Positions 15,523 through 25,249 of a DNA stretch of 64,000 bases are shown piece by piece. The translations under genes were made by a program, and so were the position numbers. The DNA comes from an uncultured Coriobacteriaceae bacterium. Lineage in GTDB: Bacteria; Actinomycetota; Coriobacteriia; Coriobacteriales; Coriobacteriaceae. The stretch's first letter is position 1; each line of letters opens with the position of its first letter. The stretch is from NCBI GenBank assembly GCA_944322305.1, contig CALUOP010000001.1:124001-188000 (forward strand). The letters are read 5' to 3'. Under the pieces are notes generated by a model. That model made no database searches. It saw only the letters and a list, made by a program, of their open reading frames with translations, and had not been told where the DNA came from.

Positions 15523-18500
15523 TTACCGCGCGGGCGCGACGATCTTTCCCGCCTCGGCGCGGAAGCGCACGACCTGCGGCTGGCCGGGATCTGCCGGGTC
15601 GGGCACCTCGACACGCGCGAAGGCGAGCTCGACCTCGGAGAAGCCCGCCGCAGCGAGCGCCGCGGCGTACACCTGCGCCTGGAGGGCGTGCTTGGCCGCG
15701 AGCTGGCCGGCATCCTCGTCGGGCGCCCCGCCGGTCTTGTAGTCAACCACGAGGGCGCGGCCCGGACGCAGCGGGTCGGTGCAGAGCAGATCGATCGAGC
15801 CCTCGGCGTAGCGCCCAAAGGCGCGCAGCTCGTCGGCGCCGCGGCAGAAAAACGGCACCTCGGCGCGGCGCACGGGCCAGCCCAGGGTCTCCGCGCGCAG
15901 CTCCGAGCCGAACCATCGCGAAAGCGCCGCGCGCAGGCGCTCGCCCTGCGCCTCGGAAACGCCCCAGAAGCGCTCCTGAGCCCGGATGCGCCGCTCGTCC
16001 GGCAGCGCTCCGCAGGCCGCCTCGTACTGGGCGAGCGTGTGGAACGCGCTGCCCAAGGCGGTCGGGTCGTCGGGACGAGGTGCGCTGGCGGGCTCGCCGG
16101 GCACCTCGGGTTCCTGCGCGGGCGCATCCCCGGCGGCAGGGGCCTGCGCGGGATGGAGCGCGCGGGCAACCGAGGTGTAGCTGTAGGCGTCGTCTGCCGC
16201 AGGCGCCGCGGCCGAGAAGCGCACGTGCGCCGGGCGCGGGAAGGCGAGCAGAAACGCGCGTTCCTCCCCCGCCTCGGCGGCTTCCGGCGCGGGCCGGATC
16301 GCCTCCGCAGCGCCGAGGCCGTCATCCGCGGCGCCGGCGCGCTCGTAGCGCTCCCCCTGGTAGGAGAAGTCGGCGAGCGCAAGCAGCTCGAAGTCCCCCG
16401 GGCGCGACCCCTCGTAGGCGAGCGTCCCCGCGTCCAGGCGCGCGCCCTCGGGAAGGATGCGCGCGAGGACCGCCTCGGTGAGGTCGGTCTTGCCGTTCAC
16501 GGAAAGGCGCGCCTCCTTGCCCGCCACCCGGGCGTCGAGCGCGAGTATCAGCACCTCGCGGGCGCGCGTCATCGCAACGTAAAGCAGGCGGGCGCGCTCC
16601 TCGAGCTCCAGGGTGCGGTTCTCGTCCATGAGCTCGCAGAACCGGCCGGCGTCGGTGCCGCCCACGACCTCGCCCCCGGCGGCGACGTCGGCCGCCACGG
16701 CGCGGCGCGCGTCGGAGAAGAGCTTCTTCTCGGCCTCGGTGGCAAACGACGCCGGAGCCAGGATCGCCTCGTAGGCGTTACCGCGCGCGGCGATGGCGAG
16801 GCTGCCGCCTGCGTCGCGCACCGAGAAGCAGTCGGCCACCGCCACCACCGGGAACTCGAGCCCCTTGGAGGCGTGCGCCGTCATGATGCGCACCGCGCCC
16901 GCCCCCTCGTCGCCCGCGGTGAGAGCGCCCGGGGACTCCTTGGCCCCGGCGAGGTAGCGCTCGAAGGCCTCCGACACCTGGCGCGGCGAAAGCTCGCGCC
17001 CCTGCTCGACGGCGCGCACGAGACGCTGCGCCTTGAGCACGTTGGCCGCGGCGGCCTGGCCCTCCGCGCCCTCACGGCCCAAGCGCTCAAGCCAGCCCGA
17101 GAAGCGCGTCGCCTCCTCGAAAAGCTCGCTGCACGGCCGGCGGCCGGCAGCGGCCGCGGCGCGGGCGAGCACCGCCGAGGCGCGCTTGAGCGCCGGCAGC
17201 TCGCCGAAGGCCGGCAGCGTCTCGGTGAGGTAGGTTACCGCGTCGACGTTGCGGCGGCTCGTCTGGCCCCTCTCGTCCTCGCAGGTGACCAAGGCCAGGA
17301 GCTCCTGGGCTCCCAGGGAGAAAAGCGGCGAGGCGAGCAGCGGCAGCACGCCGCGGCGATGGTCGAGCGGGTTTGCCAGAAAGCGCAGAAAGGCCGCGGC
17401 CACCTGGGCCTCGGGCGAGGAGGCGAAGACCGACCCGCCCGAGATCACGCAGGCGAGCCCCTCCGCGCGGACGGCGTCGGCGTACACGTCGGCGCGCGCC
17501 ATCTTGCCGAGCAGGATCACCATGTCGCCCGGGGCGAAGCCGGCGCGCGCCAGGTCGCGGAAGCGCCGGGCGACGGCGCGCGCCTTCGCCCGGCACCGCT
17601 CCTCGCCGCGGCCGCCGACCGCGAGCAGCGCCTGGCGGCGCGAGAAGGCGGGCGCCCCGGGCTTCTCCGCACGTTTGGGATCGGGTTCGAGCGCCTCGTA
17701 GCCTTGCATGACGTCCCAGCCGTCGCCGCGCTCCTCGAACACCTGGGTCACGTAGTCCAGGATGGCCGCGTGGCTGCGGAAGTTGCGCGCCATGGAGACG
17801 CGCTTGCCCGCGCCGGCACCCTCGAGGATGGCGCGCTCCTGGCTGCGGAACACCGACACGTCGGCGCCGCGGAAGCGGTAGATGGACTGCTTGGCGTCGC
17901 CCACCGTGCACAGCTCGCGCCGGTCCGGGCTGATGAGGCGGCTCACGAGCTCGACCTGCTGCTGCGCCGTGTCCTGGAACTCGTCGATCATCACCATCTT
18001 GAAGCGGCCCGCGTACTGCGCGGCCACCTCGGGGTGGTTCACGAGCGCGTCGTAGGCGAGGCGCAAAAGGTCGCTGTTGTCGAGCAGCGACTCGGCACGC
18101 TTGAGCGCGGTGTAGGCCGCGAAGAGCCGGCGCACCAGGTCGGAGAGCTCGCGCGCTGCCGGGTGCGCGTAGGCGAGAAACCCGCCCATGACCGCGGCGC
18201 CGCGCTCGGCTTTGAGCACGTCCACCAGCGGCTTTACCTTGCCGGCGGCGCGGGGCACGCCCAGGTGGCCCGCAAGCGCCAAGAAGTCGGCGCGGGTCTT
18301 GTCCGTCTCGTCGAAGGCTTCGAGGGCGGCGAGCGCCTCAGCGCACACCGCGGCGCCCTTGCTCGTTGGCGACACGGCGCCGGCCACCGCGCGGTAGGCG
18401 TCCTCAAGGGCAGCGGTCTCCAGGCGCGGGCGGGCCAAGCGCACGGCGTCGAAGCCCTCGACCGAGCCCACGGCCTTCTCGAGCAGGTCGCGCGCGAGGT

Positions 18501-19017
18501 CGGCCACGCTGGCCTGCGTGCCGAAGCCGCCGGCGGCCGAGCGCAGCGGGAACTGCCGGAGCAGCTCCGCGTAGGCGCCGCGGCGCGCGCCCACCTCGGC
18601 GAGCACCTGGTTCAGGGCTTGGTCCATGAGCTCGGAGGCGCGGTCCTCCCCCGCCACGGCGAACTCGGGGTCCACCCCCAGCTCGAGCGCGTGGGCGCGC
18701 AGGATCCGCGCGCACATGCCGTGGATGGTGGAGATCCAGGCGTCGTCGACCTTCAGGGCCTCGGCCATCATCCCCTCGGCGATAAGCGCCGAGCGGATGC
18801 GCTCGCGCAGCTCGGCGGCAGCCTTGGTGGTGAAGGTGATGGCGAGGACCTGGTCGATGCTTTGGATGAACGGGCCCGAGCCCGGCGTGAGCGCCCAGAG
18901 GATGCGCCGCGTGAGCGTGAAGGTCTTGCCCGAGCCGGCGCCGGCCGAGACGAACAGCGGCTGGTCGAGCGTTTTGACGATCTCGAGCTGCTGGGGCATG
19001 AGGGTTGAGAGATCCAT
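15523..19017 (-). CDS. addA: AddA-type helicase-nuclease subunit
   Basis: A 1164-aa UvrD/Rep-family helicase fused to a C-terminal PD-(D/E)XK nuclease, the AddA partner of AddAB, which resects double-strand breaks for RecA. Visible motifs: PQQLEIVKTLDQPLFVSAG then AGSGKT (Walker A, about 24-32), MIDEFQDTAQQQ (motif II, about 343), VGDAKQSIYRFRGAD (motif III) and VVDYKTGGAP in the nuclease domain (about 1090). The start at ATG 19017 has GGAGGAAGG upstream and lies 5 bp after the addB stop, so the pair is translationally linked. Length and domain order are typical. Confidence 0.93.
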   Translation of the reverse strand: MDLSTLMPQQLEIVKTLDQPLFVSAGAGSGKTFTLTRRILWALTPGSGPFIQSIDQVLAITFTTKAAAELRERIRSALIAEGMMAEALKVDDAWISTIHGMCARILRAHALELGVDPEFAVAGEDRASELMDQALNQVLAEVGARRGAYAELLRQFPLRSAAGGFGTQASVADLARDLLEKAVGSVEGFDAVRLARPRLETAALEDAYRAVAGAVSPTSKGAAVCAEALAALEAFDETDKTRADFLALAGHLGVPRAAGKVKPLVDVLKAERGAAVMGGFLAYAHPAARELSDLVRRLFAAYTALKRAESLLDNSDLLRLAYDALVNHPEVAAQYAGRFKMVMIDEFQDTAQQQVELVSRLISPDRRELCTVGDAKQSIYRFRGADVSVFRSQERAILEGAGAGKRVSMARNFRSHAAILDYVTQVFEERGDGWDVMQGYEALEPDPKRAEKPGAPAFSRRQALLAVGGRGEERCRAKARAVARRFRDLARAGFAPGDMVILLGKMARADVYADAVRAEGLACVISGGSVFASSPEAQVAAAFLRFLANPLDHRRGVLPLLASPLFSLGAQELLALVTCEDERGQTSRRNVDAVTYLTETLPAFGELPALKRASAVLARAAAAAGRRPCSELFEEATRFSGWLERLGREGAEGQAAAANVLKAQRLVRAVEQGRELSPRQVSEAFERYLAGAKESPGALTAGDEGAGAVRIMTAHASKGLEFPVVAVADCFSVRDAGGSLAIAARGNAYEAILAPASFATEAEKKLFSDARRAVAADVAAGGEVVGGTDAGRFCELMDENRTLELEERARLLYVAMTRAREVLILALDARVAGKEARLSVNGKTDLTEAVLARILPEGARLDAGTLAYEGSRPGDFELLALADFSYQGERYERAGAADDGLGAAEAIRPAPEAAEAGEERAFLLAFPRPAHVRFSAAAPAADDAYSYTSVARALHPAQAPAAGDAPAQEPEVPGEPASAPRPDDPTALGSAFHTLAQYEAACGALPDERRIRAQERFWGVSEAQGERLRAALSRWFGSELRAETLGWPVRRAEVPFFCRGADELRAFGRYAEGSIDLLCTDPLRPGRALVVDYKTGGAPDEDAGQLAAKHALQAQVYAAALAAAGFSEVELAFARVEVPDPADPGQPQVVRFRAEAGKIVAPAR

Positions 19018-19022
19018 GGCTT

Positions 19023-22000
19023 TTACGCCTTCCTCCTCTCGCAGGACAGGGCGGGGCAGAAGCGGCAGTCGAGCGGCTCGCTCGCCGGCGCGATCTCGCC
19101 GCGCGCAAGCCCCTCCAGGCGGCGCGCCACGGCCGCCTCCACATGGTCGAGCAGGTCGGTGAACGAGAGCGTGCCGCCGCGGGCGCCCGGAAAGCCGCTC
19201 TTGAGGCCCGGCACCATGCCGTCGGCGGCGTAGGCGTCGGCCACCGCGCCGGCGAACGAGCCGGTGCGCGTGCCGAAGTACAGCGCGCCCACCACCTCGA
19301 GCTCGCCGGCGAAGGCGCGCCTCACCGCCTGGGCGTATATGAGCGTCTGGACGTGCGGCGGCAGCCACGCCGGGTCGAGCCGCTCGCCCGGCTCCAGGCG
19401 CTGGGTGGGGTCCGCCAGGCGGAAGTCGGCCAGGGCGCGATGCTTGTAGTCTATGACCACGGCGCGCCCCTCCGCGTCAACGTCGATGCGGTCGATGCGC
19501 CCGCCGAGCGGCCAGCCGGCGTAGGTCACGTCCAGGCGGTCGAAGGCGTACTCGGCGTAGCGCGGCGTGAAGCCGGGAAGCAGCGCCGCCTCCGCCTTGA
19601 CGGAGCGGGCGAGCTGGCGCCACACCTCCTCGAACTCGAGGTCCTCGGCAGGCTTGAGCGGCACGAGCGCCCCGGAGGAGCGCGTCTTGCCCTGCGCGTG
19701 GCGCGCGCGCACCTCTTCGAACACGCGCCGCAGGACCGCGAGCGCGCGGGACAGGTTCTCCTCGGTCACGCGGCCGGCGGGGTCGGTAGCAAGCTCGGTG
19801 TGGAAGCGCTCCATGACGTCGTGCACGAAGTTGCCCTCCTCGAGCGGGCCGAAACCGGCGTCGACCTCTTGGGGGCGCACCCTCGAGGAGAGGAACCACT
19901 GGTAGGGGCACGAGAGGTACCCCTCGATCTGCGAGGCGGAGAGGCGGCGCGGCACGAGCCGGCCCTCCCCGTCGCGGCGCTTGAGCACAAGGTACGGCAG
20001 GGCCCCGGGCGCAAGGACCTCCGGGGCGAGCCGGGGCACCTCTGCGGTGGGCGCCGGGCCGGCGGGCTCAAGGTTTTCGGTGAAGCGCTCCTCGCCGGGA
20101 AGGCCTGCCACGCGCGCGGGCTCGGCGGCGGAGACGAGCTCGGTCCACAGCGCGGCCGGATAGCGCTCGTCGGCGTCGCCGTCGTGCGCCACGCGCGCAA
20201 GCACCGCGCCGGAGCGCCCCGCGCGCAGCGCCCGGTAGAAGCGCCGGCGGACGCGGGCGGCCGGCGCGAGCTCCACGCCGACGCGGCGCAGGTCGGCCGC
20301 CAGGGCGGAGGCCGCGTCCTCGCGCACGCTCAAAGGATAGCTCTCCACGTCCACGTCAAGCGCCACCACCGCGTCGGCGCTGGCGGAGGGCTGGTCTGCC
20401 GCCTCGGCAAGCGTTGCGAAGCGCACGCGCGCAAAGGGTCGGAGCGGCGCGTCGACCGCAGCGTCGCCGCCGGCGCCCTCTCCCCCGTCTGCGCGGGCGG
20501 CGAGGGAAAAGCTCGCCGGCAGGTCTTTCAGCACCTGCACGGCCGAGGCGGGCGAGACGCGCAGCCGCGAGACGGCGTCACAGAAAAACGCAAGCGCCTG
20601 CGCGCTCGCGCGCGCCTCGACCCACGAGCGGGTGGGGCCCATGCCGGGATACGCCCCGGGCCCGAGCGCCCGAGCCGCGCCGGCAAGCAGGCGCAGGGCC
20701 TCCAGCACGCGCCCGCGGCGCAGGGCCTCGACCACGTCGAAGCACGCCACGCCGTCTTGCGGCGGCAGCGGGTCACCAGGCGCCAGGTCGGCGCGCGCGG
20801 GAGCGGCGGCCGGCGCGGAGGCGGACTTCTCCGCCTGCGCGCGGCGCGCCTTGCGCTCGCGCGCCTGCAGGCTCTGCAGCGCGCTCATGACCTTTTCGGC
20901 ATCCCACGAGCGGTTGGACCGCAGCTTCTTGTCAAACGCGCGCGCCTCCGTCTGCGAGCAGCCCGAAAGCGGGCTCAGCAGCCAGTCGGCCAGCGCCGGC
21001 GCGGGCCACCAGGAGCCGGCGGGCTCGTCGCGCAGCTGGGTTGCGAGGGCCGCGAGCGCAAAGAACTGCTCGCCCGCGTAGGTCTGCGAAAACGGCAGCG
21101 TCAGGCGCGCCTGCGCTTCGATCCCGCGCTCGGCAAGCCACGGCGCCAGGCGGCAGAACGCCTCGCCGGGGCGCGGCGCCACCGCGAGCAGCTCGACAGG
21201 CCGCGGGCGCCCACCGTCAGAAGGGGGCTCGGCCACGCGGCGGGCCACCCGCTCGAACAGCTGCGCCTCGGCGTGGCTCTGCGCGGACGGCCCCGCGATC
21301 TCGGCGAGCGCAAGCTCCGGCATGCGCATGCGTCCCTCGCCCGCATGCCGGGCGCCCCGCGCGCTCAGACGCTGCGAGAAGAGCTCGTCGAGGCTCGCGG
21401 AGAAGCGCGTGGGGCGCTGCGGCGCCTCGCCGGCATCCTCGACGCACACCGCCGGGGACGCCTCCCCCTCGCCGGCGCCCCGCGCGCCTTCGGGCGCGAG
21501 CGCCGCGGCAAGCGCAGACGCCATGGCCTCCTCTTGCGCGTCCAGCAGAACAACCAGCCGGGACGCCTGCGCCTGGACGCGCAGCATGTCGAGCAGGTAG
21601 GCGCTCAGCGCGTCGGCGCCGCGCAGCACCACGCAGCCGCCGAACAGCCGCGCCTCGGCGCACAGGATCCCGGCCGCCTCGCATCGCTCAACCAAGCCGC
21701 GGCGGTCAAGCTCGCCGCGATAGCGCGCGAGCAGGTGCGCCACGCAGGCGCGGGCGCTCGCAGCGCCCGCGCCCGCTGCGGCCGCGCCCGCTGCGGCTGC
21801 GGGCCTCTCGGCCGCCGGCCGCGCGGAGACTTCCTGCCCAGACGCGGGCTTCTCGGCCGCCGCCTGGGGTAAAAGCTCCGCAGCCATGGCCGCCAGAAGC
21901 TTCACCGTGCCGGCGTTGTTGTCGAGCGGGCCGCGCTCGGCCTCGGAGGCGCAGGAAAGCACCTCGGCCATGAGCAGCCGGCGCTCGGAGGCGTTGACAA

Positions 22001-22235
22001 GGGTGCGGCCGTCTCCCCCGAGCACCCAGAGGTCCCCCAGCCACTGCGCAGGCGTGAGCACGGCCACGCCCAGGCCGACGCCCGCGCGCGCTAGCTCCCG
22101 CTCGACGCGGCGCTTCTCGGCCACGCTCCCTACCAGCAGCCACGTCTTGCCCTCTGCGGCGGCTTCGCGCAGCAGCGCAACCTCGGCGTCGAGCAGCTCC
22201 TGCGCCGCCAGCGTCCTTATGATCCGCACTCCCAT
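19023..22235 (-). CDS. addB: AddB-type nuclease subunit (PD-(D/E)XK, Fe-S)
   Basis: A 1070-aa partner of AddA. The N-terminal part is a degenerate helicase-like domain without clear Walker A. The C-terminal region has the Cas4/AddB-type nuclease: SASQIEGYLSCPYQWFLSS, EEGNFVHDVMERFHTEL, VVIDYKHRALADF (catalytic D and K) and a C-terminal CRFCPALSCERRKA. The cysteine of LSCPYQ and the three near the C-terminus form the expected four-cysteine iron-sulfur ligand set. I place the start at ATG 22235 (MGVRIIRTLA); its ribosome site is weak, and further upstream in-frame codons give low-complexity Arg-rich sequence. It is followed by addA after 5 bp. Confidence 0.88.
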   Translation of the reverse strand: MGVRIIRTLAAQELLDAEVALLREAAAEGKTWLLVGSVAEKRRVERELARAGVGLGVAVLTPAQWLGDLWVLGGDGRTLVNASERRLLMAEVLSCASEAERGPLDNNAGTVKLLAAMAAELLPQAAAEKPASGQEVSARPAAERPAAAAGAAAAGAGAASARACVAHLLARYRGELDRRGLVERCEAAGILCAEARLFGGCVVLRGADALSAYLLDMLRVQAQASRLVVLLDAQEEAMASALAAALAPEGARGAGEGEASPAVCVEDAGEAPQRPTRFSASLDELFSQRLSARGARHAGEGRMRMPELALAEIAGPSAQSHAEAQLFERVARRVAEPPSDGGRPRPVELLAVAPRPGEAFCRLAPWLAERGIEAQARLTLPFSQTYAGEQFFALAALATQLRDEPAGSWWPAPALADWLLSPLSGCSQTEARAFDKKLRSNRSWDAEKVMSALQSLQARERKARRAQAEKSASAPAAAPARADLAPGDPLPPQDGVACFDVVEALRRGRVLEALRLLAGAARALGPGAYPGMGPTRSWVEARASAQALAFFCDAVSRLRVSPASAVQVLKDLPASFSLAARADGGEGAGGDAAVDAPLRPFARVRFATLAEAADQPSASADAVVALDVDVESYPLSVREDAASALAADLRRVGVELAPAARVRRRFYRALRAGRSGAVLARVAHDGDADERYPAALWTELVSAAEPARVAGLPGEERFTENLEPAGPAPTAEVPRLAPEVLAPGALPYLVLKRRDGEGRLVPRRLSASQIEGYLSCPYQWFLSSRVRPQEVDAGFGPLEEGNFVHDVMERFHTELATDPAGRVTEENLSRALAVLRRVFEEVRARHAQGKTRSSGALVPLKPAEDLEFEEVWRQLARSVKAEAALLPGFTPRYAEYAFDRLDVTYAGWPLGGRIDRIDVDAEGRAVVIDYKHRALADFRLADPTQRLEPGERLDPAWLPPHVQTLIYAQAVRRAFAGELEVVGALYFGTRTGSFAGAVADAYAADGMVPGLKSGFPGARGGTLSFTDLLDHVEAAVARRLEGLARGEIAPASEPLDCRFCPALSCERRKA

Positions 22236-22500
22236 ACCAACCCCGCAACCGGCCCCGCCCGCAGCGGGCGCCGCTCGTTGTCGAACGCTTTTCCTTGCGG
22301 ACAAGCATACCAGCCCGTGCGGACACGAAATCCGCGCGGTCCTTCGGGCCGCGCGGCGCGCACGCAAAATCCCCGCCCTCAGCCGGCACGGTAAAATACG
22401 GCGGCGCACCCAAGACGTCGGGGCGCACGCCGGCTTGCGCCCCGCCTTGCAGACGGCGGGGAAACGCTGATGAAAGCAGCTTTGACCTGGTTGTTTGTCG

Positions 22501-22812
22501 CTACCGGCTGGGAACCGTCCCGTCCTCGAGCCCCACGAGCACGGCGCGGTACCCGCCCCACGGCCCGTTCAGGGCCTTGGACACGCGGCTCACCGTGGTG
22601 GACGAGACGCCGGTGCGCTCCTGCACCTCCACGTACGGGAAGCCCTCGTCCAAGAAGCGCGCCACCTGCAGGCGCTGGGCGAAGTCGCAGATCTCGCGCT
22701 TGGTGCACAGGTCGGCGAGGAAGGCGCGGATGTCGGCGGGATCGGTCAGCATGGCGAAGGCCCGCACGAGCTGGTCCACATCGCCTTGCGCAAACACGTC
22801 GTTCTCAGCCAT
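22501..22812 (-). CDS. YerC/YecD-type TrpR-related regulator
   Basis: A 103-aa protein of the TrpR/YerC/YecD family with a helix-turn-helix. Family signature: MLTDPADIRAFLADLCTKREI, ICDFAQRLQVARFLDEG and the recognition region YVEVQERTGVSSTTVSRVSKAL. In other gram-positives the related YerC is a small DNA-binding protein of uncertain ligand. The start at ATG 22812 follows GAAAGGCGG. It stands alone between addB (divergent promoter space 22236-22500) and apbE. No tryptophan genes are nearby, so its target is unknown. Confidence 0.85.
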   Translation of the reverse strand: MAENDVFAQGDVDQLVRAFAMLTDPADIRAFLADLCTKREICDFAQRLQVARFLDEGFPYVEVQERTGVSSTTVSRVSKALNGPWGGYRAVLVGLEDGTVPSR

Positions 22813-22941
22813 AACCGCCGCCTTTCACCCCAGCGCCCGAGGGCGCGCTTTACCGTGCCGAAGCGCCGACCAGTGTAGCACAAGCACTCGGGGAGGCGCC
22901 GGCCAAGGCGGCAGGGCGCGCAAGCCCTTGCGCGGCAGCCC

Positions 22942-23973
22942 TTAGTACCTGGTGAGCGTGGGAATGAGCGCAAGCCGGTCCTCCAGGCCGGCGGTGTAGC
23001 GCACCTCGTCGTCCTGCGTGATCACAACGGCCTCCACCCCCGGGATGGCCTCGATGAAGGGGATGGCCGCGTCCGCGCCCAGCATGAAGGCGGTAGTCGA
23101 GTAGCCGTCGCAGTCAAGCGAGCGCTCGGCCACGATAGTGGCGCTCGCCACGTCGGTCTCGGCTGGCATGCCCGTGCGCGGGCTCAGGATGTGGTGGTAC
23201 ACGCGACCCCCGCGCGCGAAGCTGCGCTCGAAGGCGCCGCTGGTGACCACCGAGCCGTCCGCGACGTCTATCAGCGCGCGATGGTGCGCCGGGTCGAAGG
23301 GGTTCACCACGCCGATGCGCCACGGGTCGCCGGCGCGGTGCGGCGGGCGGTGCGCGCGGTCCTCCGGGCGGCCACCTGCCACGAGCACGTTGCCGCCGAG
23401 GTTGAGCACGAAGCGGCGCTGGCCGTGGTCGGCAAGGATGCGCGCCAGGTCGTCGGCGATGTAGCCCTTGGCCACGCCGCCCAAGTCGAGAACCGCCTCG
23501 GGATCCTCGATCGCGAGCGTGGCGGCGGCGCGGTCGGCGCGCACGCGGCGCCAGTCGACGTGCGGGAGCTTCTCAGCCAGGGCGCGCTTGGAGGGAACCG
23601 CGCCGGTGTGAAAGTTCCACAGGCTGGTCACCGTGCCCATCGTGACGTCGAAGAGCCCCCGGCTGCGCGCGCAGTACCCCTGCGCCAGCTCGACGAGCTC
23701 GGCGGTCTCGGGGGCGACGGGCACCGGCGCAGGGGCGCTGGCGTGGGCGCGCGAGATGTCGGAGTCCGGACGCGTGCGCGAGAGCGCGTGCTCGAAGAAC
23801 AGGCAGCGGTCGCGGCAGGCGACAAGCGCCTCGTCGGCCGCGCCCTCCTCGCCCGCCTGCGTGTAGGCGATGAGGTGCACGTCGGTGTTGAAGATGAAAA
23901 ACGAGACGACCCGTTCCCCGGGCTGCGTGGAATACGGGCGCGCGGCCTCAGCCGGGCCGTAGGTAAAGGCCAT
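22942..23973 (-). CDS. apbE: FAD:protein FMN transferase (ApbE family)
   Basis: A 343-aa ApbE-family enzyme, which attaches FMN to threonine in substrate proteins such as Nqr/Rnf or fumarate-reductase-type flavoproteins. Landmarks are the FDVTMGTVTSLW segment, LDLGGVAKGYIADD (residues about 167-180), FVLNLGGNVLV and the C-terminal TGMPAETDVASATIVAERSLDCDGYSTTAFML. No lipoprotein signal is present at the N-terminus, which suggests a cytoplasmic form. No Rnf or Nqr subunit is in the window, so its substrate lies elsewhere. The start is ATG 23973. Confidence 0.92.
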   Translation of the reverse strand: MAFTYGPAEAARPYSTQPGERVVSFFIFNTDVHLIAYTQAGEEGAADEALVACRDRCLFFEHALSRTRPDSDISRAHASAPAPVPVAPETAELVELAQGYCARSRGLFDVTMGTVTSLWNFHTGAVPSKRALAEKLPHVDWRRVRADRAAATLAIEDPEAVLDLGGVAKGYIADDLARILADHGQRRFVLNLGGNVLVAGGRPEDRAHRPPHRAGDPWRIGVVNPFDPAHHRALIDVADGSVVTSGAFERSFARGGRVYHHILSPRTGMPAETDVASATIVAERSLDCDGYSTTAFMLGADAAIPFIEAIPGVEAVVITQDDEVRYTAGLEDRLALIPTLTRY

Positions 23974-24234
23974 GGATCCCCCTCCCCGCGCCGGACGGGC
24001 CGGCGCGCTGTCCTGCCGCCTATGGTAGCAGCACCGCGCGAGAAGCGCAGAAGGGGCGGGGCGCCGCGAAGCGCCGGGCAGCCAGGCGCGCTCCTGCCTT
24101 CATAAGAAAGTTCTAAGGCGCGCGTCGGAAAGATTTCAAGCGGCTTGGGAGATACTAACAAGCGAACGAGACACCGCGCACCGGACGCGCCGCGAGGCGG
24201 GCCCGGCGCTTATCGCATTTTGAAGGAGCCCCCC

Positions 24235-24597
24235 ATGTCTTTCGTCCTCAACTGGATCTTCACCGCCATCGCCATCGCCTTTGCTTCGTGGATCGTGCCC
24301 GGCATAGCGCCCTTCGGCCCGTACGAGGCCTGGATGTGCTTTCTGTTCGCCGGGATGTTCCTCAGCTTGGTGAACTCGCTCGTCAAGCCCATAGTGAGCC
24401 TGCTCTCGCTTCCCGTCACCATCATCACGCTCGGGATCTTCCAGCTGGTGGTGAACGCCTTCATGCTTGAGCTCGCCAGCTGGCTTTCGGTGAACGTGTT
24501 GGGCGCGGGCATCGCCATCAGCGGATTCACCTCGGCGCTGTTCGGCTCGATCATCATCAGCATCGGCTGCGCGATCCTCGGCGTGGCGAAGCGCTAA
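24235..24597 (+). CDS. Phage-holin-4-type small membrane protein
   Basis: A 120-aa protein of the mycobacterial 4TMS phage holin family (PF04020), despite the name usually a chromosomal housekeeping membrane protein. It is almost entirely hydrophobic with four helices, and carries the family core FLSLVNSLVKPIVSLLSLPVTIITLGIFQLVVNAFML (residues about 39-75). GAAGGAG lies nine bases upstream of the ATG at 24235. No endolysin or phage gene is near, so a lytic role is unlikely. It is convergent with the FMN/ferredoxin gene. Confidence 0.85.
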   Translation: MSFVLNWIFTAIAIAFASWIVPGIAPFGPYEAWMCFLFAGMFLSLVNSLVKPIVSLLSLPVTIITLGIFQLVVNAFMLELASWLSVNVLGAGIAISGFTSALFGSIIISIGCAILGVAKR

Positions 24598-24626
24598 GCA
24601 CCGTCGCGCACGCGATCGCATGCGCG

Positions 24627-24729
24627 ACGGCCCCGGGCGACTTGAACCTGAACTGCCTCCCATCTCTCGGACTTCTATTTCCATGTCCAAGAAATGGGAG
24701 GCGGTTCAGAACCGAGCGCCCGGGGCCGT
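24627..24729. repeat. Long imperfect hairpin (about 103 bp)
   Basis: Outer arms ACGGCCCCGGGCG (24627-24639) and CGCCCGGGGCCGT (24717-24729) are perfect complements. Inner arms CTGAACTGCCTCCCAT and ATGGGAGGCGGTTCAG pair with one mismatch, and the apical loop is about 30 nt with GGAC...GTCC inside. It lies 30 bp after the holin-family stop in a convergent gap. There is no T-run, so it may act as a terminator or be a small palindromic element. Confidence 0.65.
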
Positions 24730-24824
24730 CTTGTTGGGCCGAAACGTATGCGCGGCGAGGCAGGAGCGCGACGCGCTGGAAGCCGGCGACAGCGGAAAAT
24801 GGCGGCGCGGCTGCCTTGGGCCTT

Positions 24825-24900
24825 GGCCGGCCGAGGCGGCACACGAACCGCCTTGGCCGGCCGCGCGGCGCGTGGACACACCGGGCGAAGCCGGCCGCGC
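24825..24900. repeat. Short GGCCGGCCG array upstream of element A
   Basis: CCTTGGCCGGCCG is repeated at 24821 and 24851 (30-bp step), with a related AGCCGGCCG at 24889. It adjoins the boxed element that begins at 24917, as the GCTTGCGG array does at 30.2 kb. Similarity is short and GC-rich, so confidence is low. Confidence 0.35.
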
Positions 24901-24916
24901 ATTCGGCCATCCGCGC

Positions 24917-25141
24917 GTTTTTCTCGACAGGCGCAGGCAGCATCAGCCCTTTTGGGCTGTTTGCGCGCAAAGCTCTTAGCAGATGCAAGCGGCACCAGTC
25001 TCACGCGCGCCCAAGGCCCGCGTCTGTAGAGAAAAACCTGCCCGGCGCAAGGAAGATGCGCCATGCCGCTTGCAGCTGTCGAGAAAAAGCCGCAGAAATC
25101 AGCCACCGCGCCCCCGATTGTCCGCATCTGCCGAGAGAACC
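24917..25141. repeat. Boxed intergenic element, copy A
   Basis: An inverted box GTTTTTCTCGACAG (24917-24930) is followed by three direct boxes of the type CTGYCGAGAAAAAC starting at 25024, 25076 and 25128. Spacings are 94, 52 and 52 bp. Between the inverted box and the first direct box lies a conserved stretch including GGCTGTTTGCGCGCAAA and AGCAGATGCAA. Copy B at 30290 aligns without a gap (constant offset 5373). The element lies between the convergent holin-family and FMN/ferredoxin genes; I see no convincing gene in 24598-25249. Confidence 0.75.
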
Positions 25142-25189
25142 GCGCAAAGAGACCCGCTCTCCGCGCCCGACGCGTTCGCACCGGAATGA

Positions 25190-25240
25190 GGGGAAGCGCA
25201 GGCACGCGGCGGCTGCGCGCAGGCGCCCCACGCGCTCCCC
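25190..25240 (-). terminator. Hairpin downstream of the FMN/ferredoxin gene
   Basis: GGGGAAGCGC (25190) and GCGCTCCCC (25232-25240) can pair around a GC-rich inner stem, 10 bp after the stop. It lacks a T-run, so termination is only possible, not shown. Confidence 0.35.
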
Positions 25241-25249
25241 GCCCGTGCG

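Noticed and set aside
24235-24597. Holin gene as sign of a prophage
   Set aside because: PF04020 proteins are common chromosomal membrane proteins, and no integrase, endolysin, terminase or structural gene is in the window.
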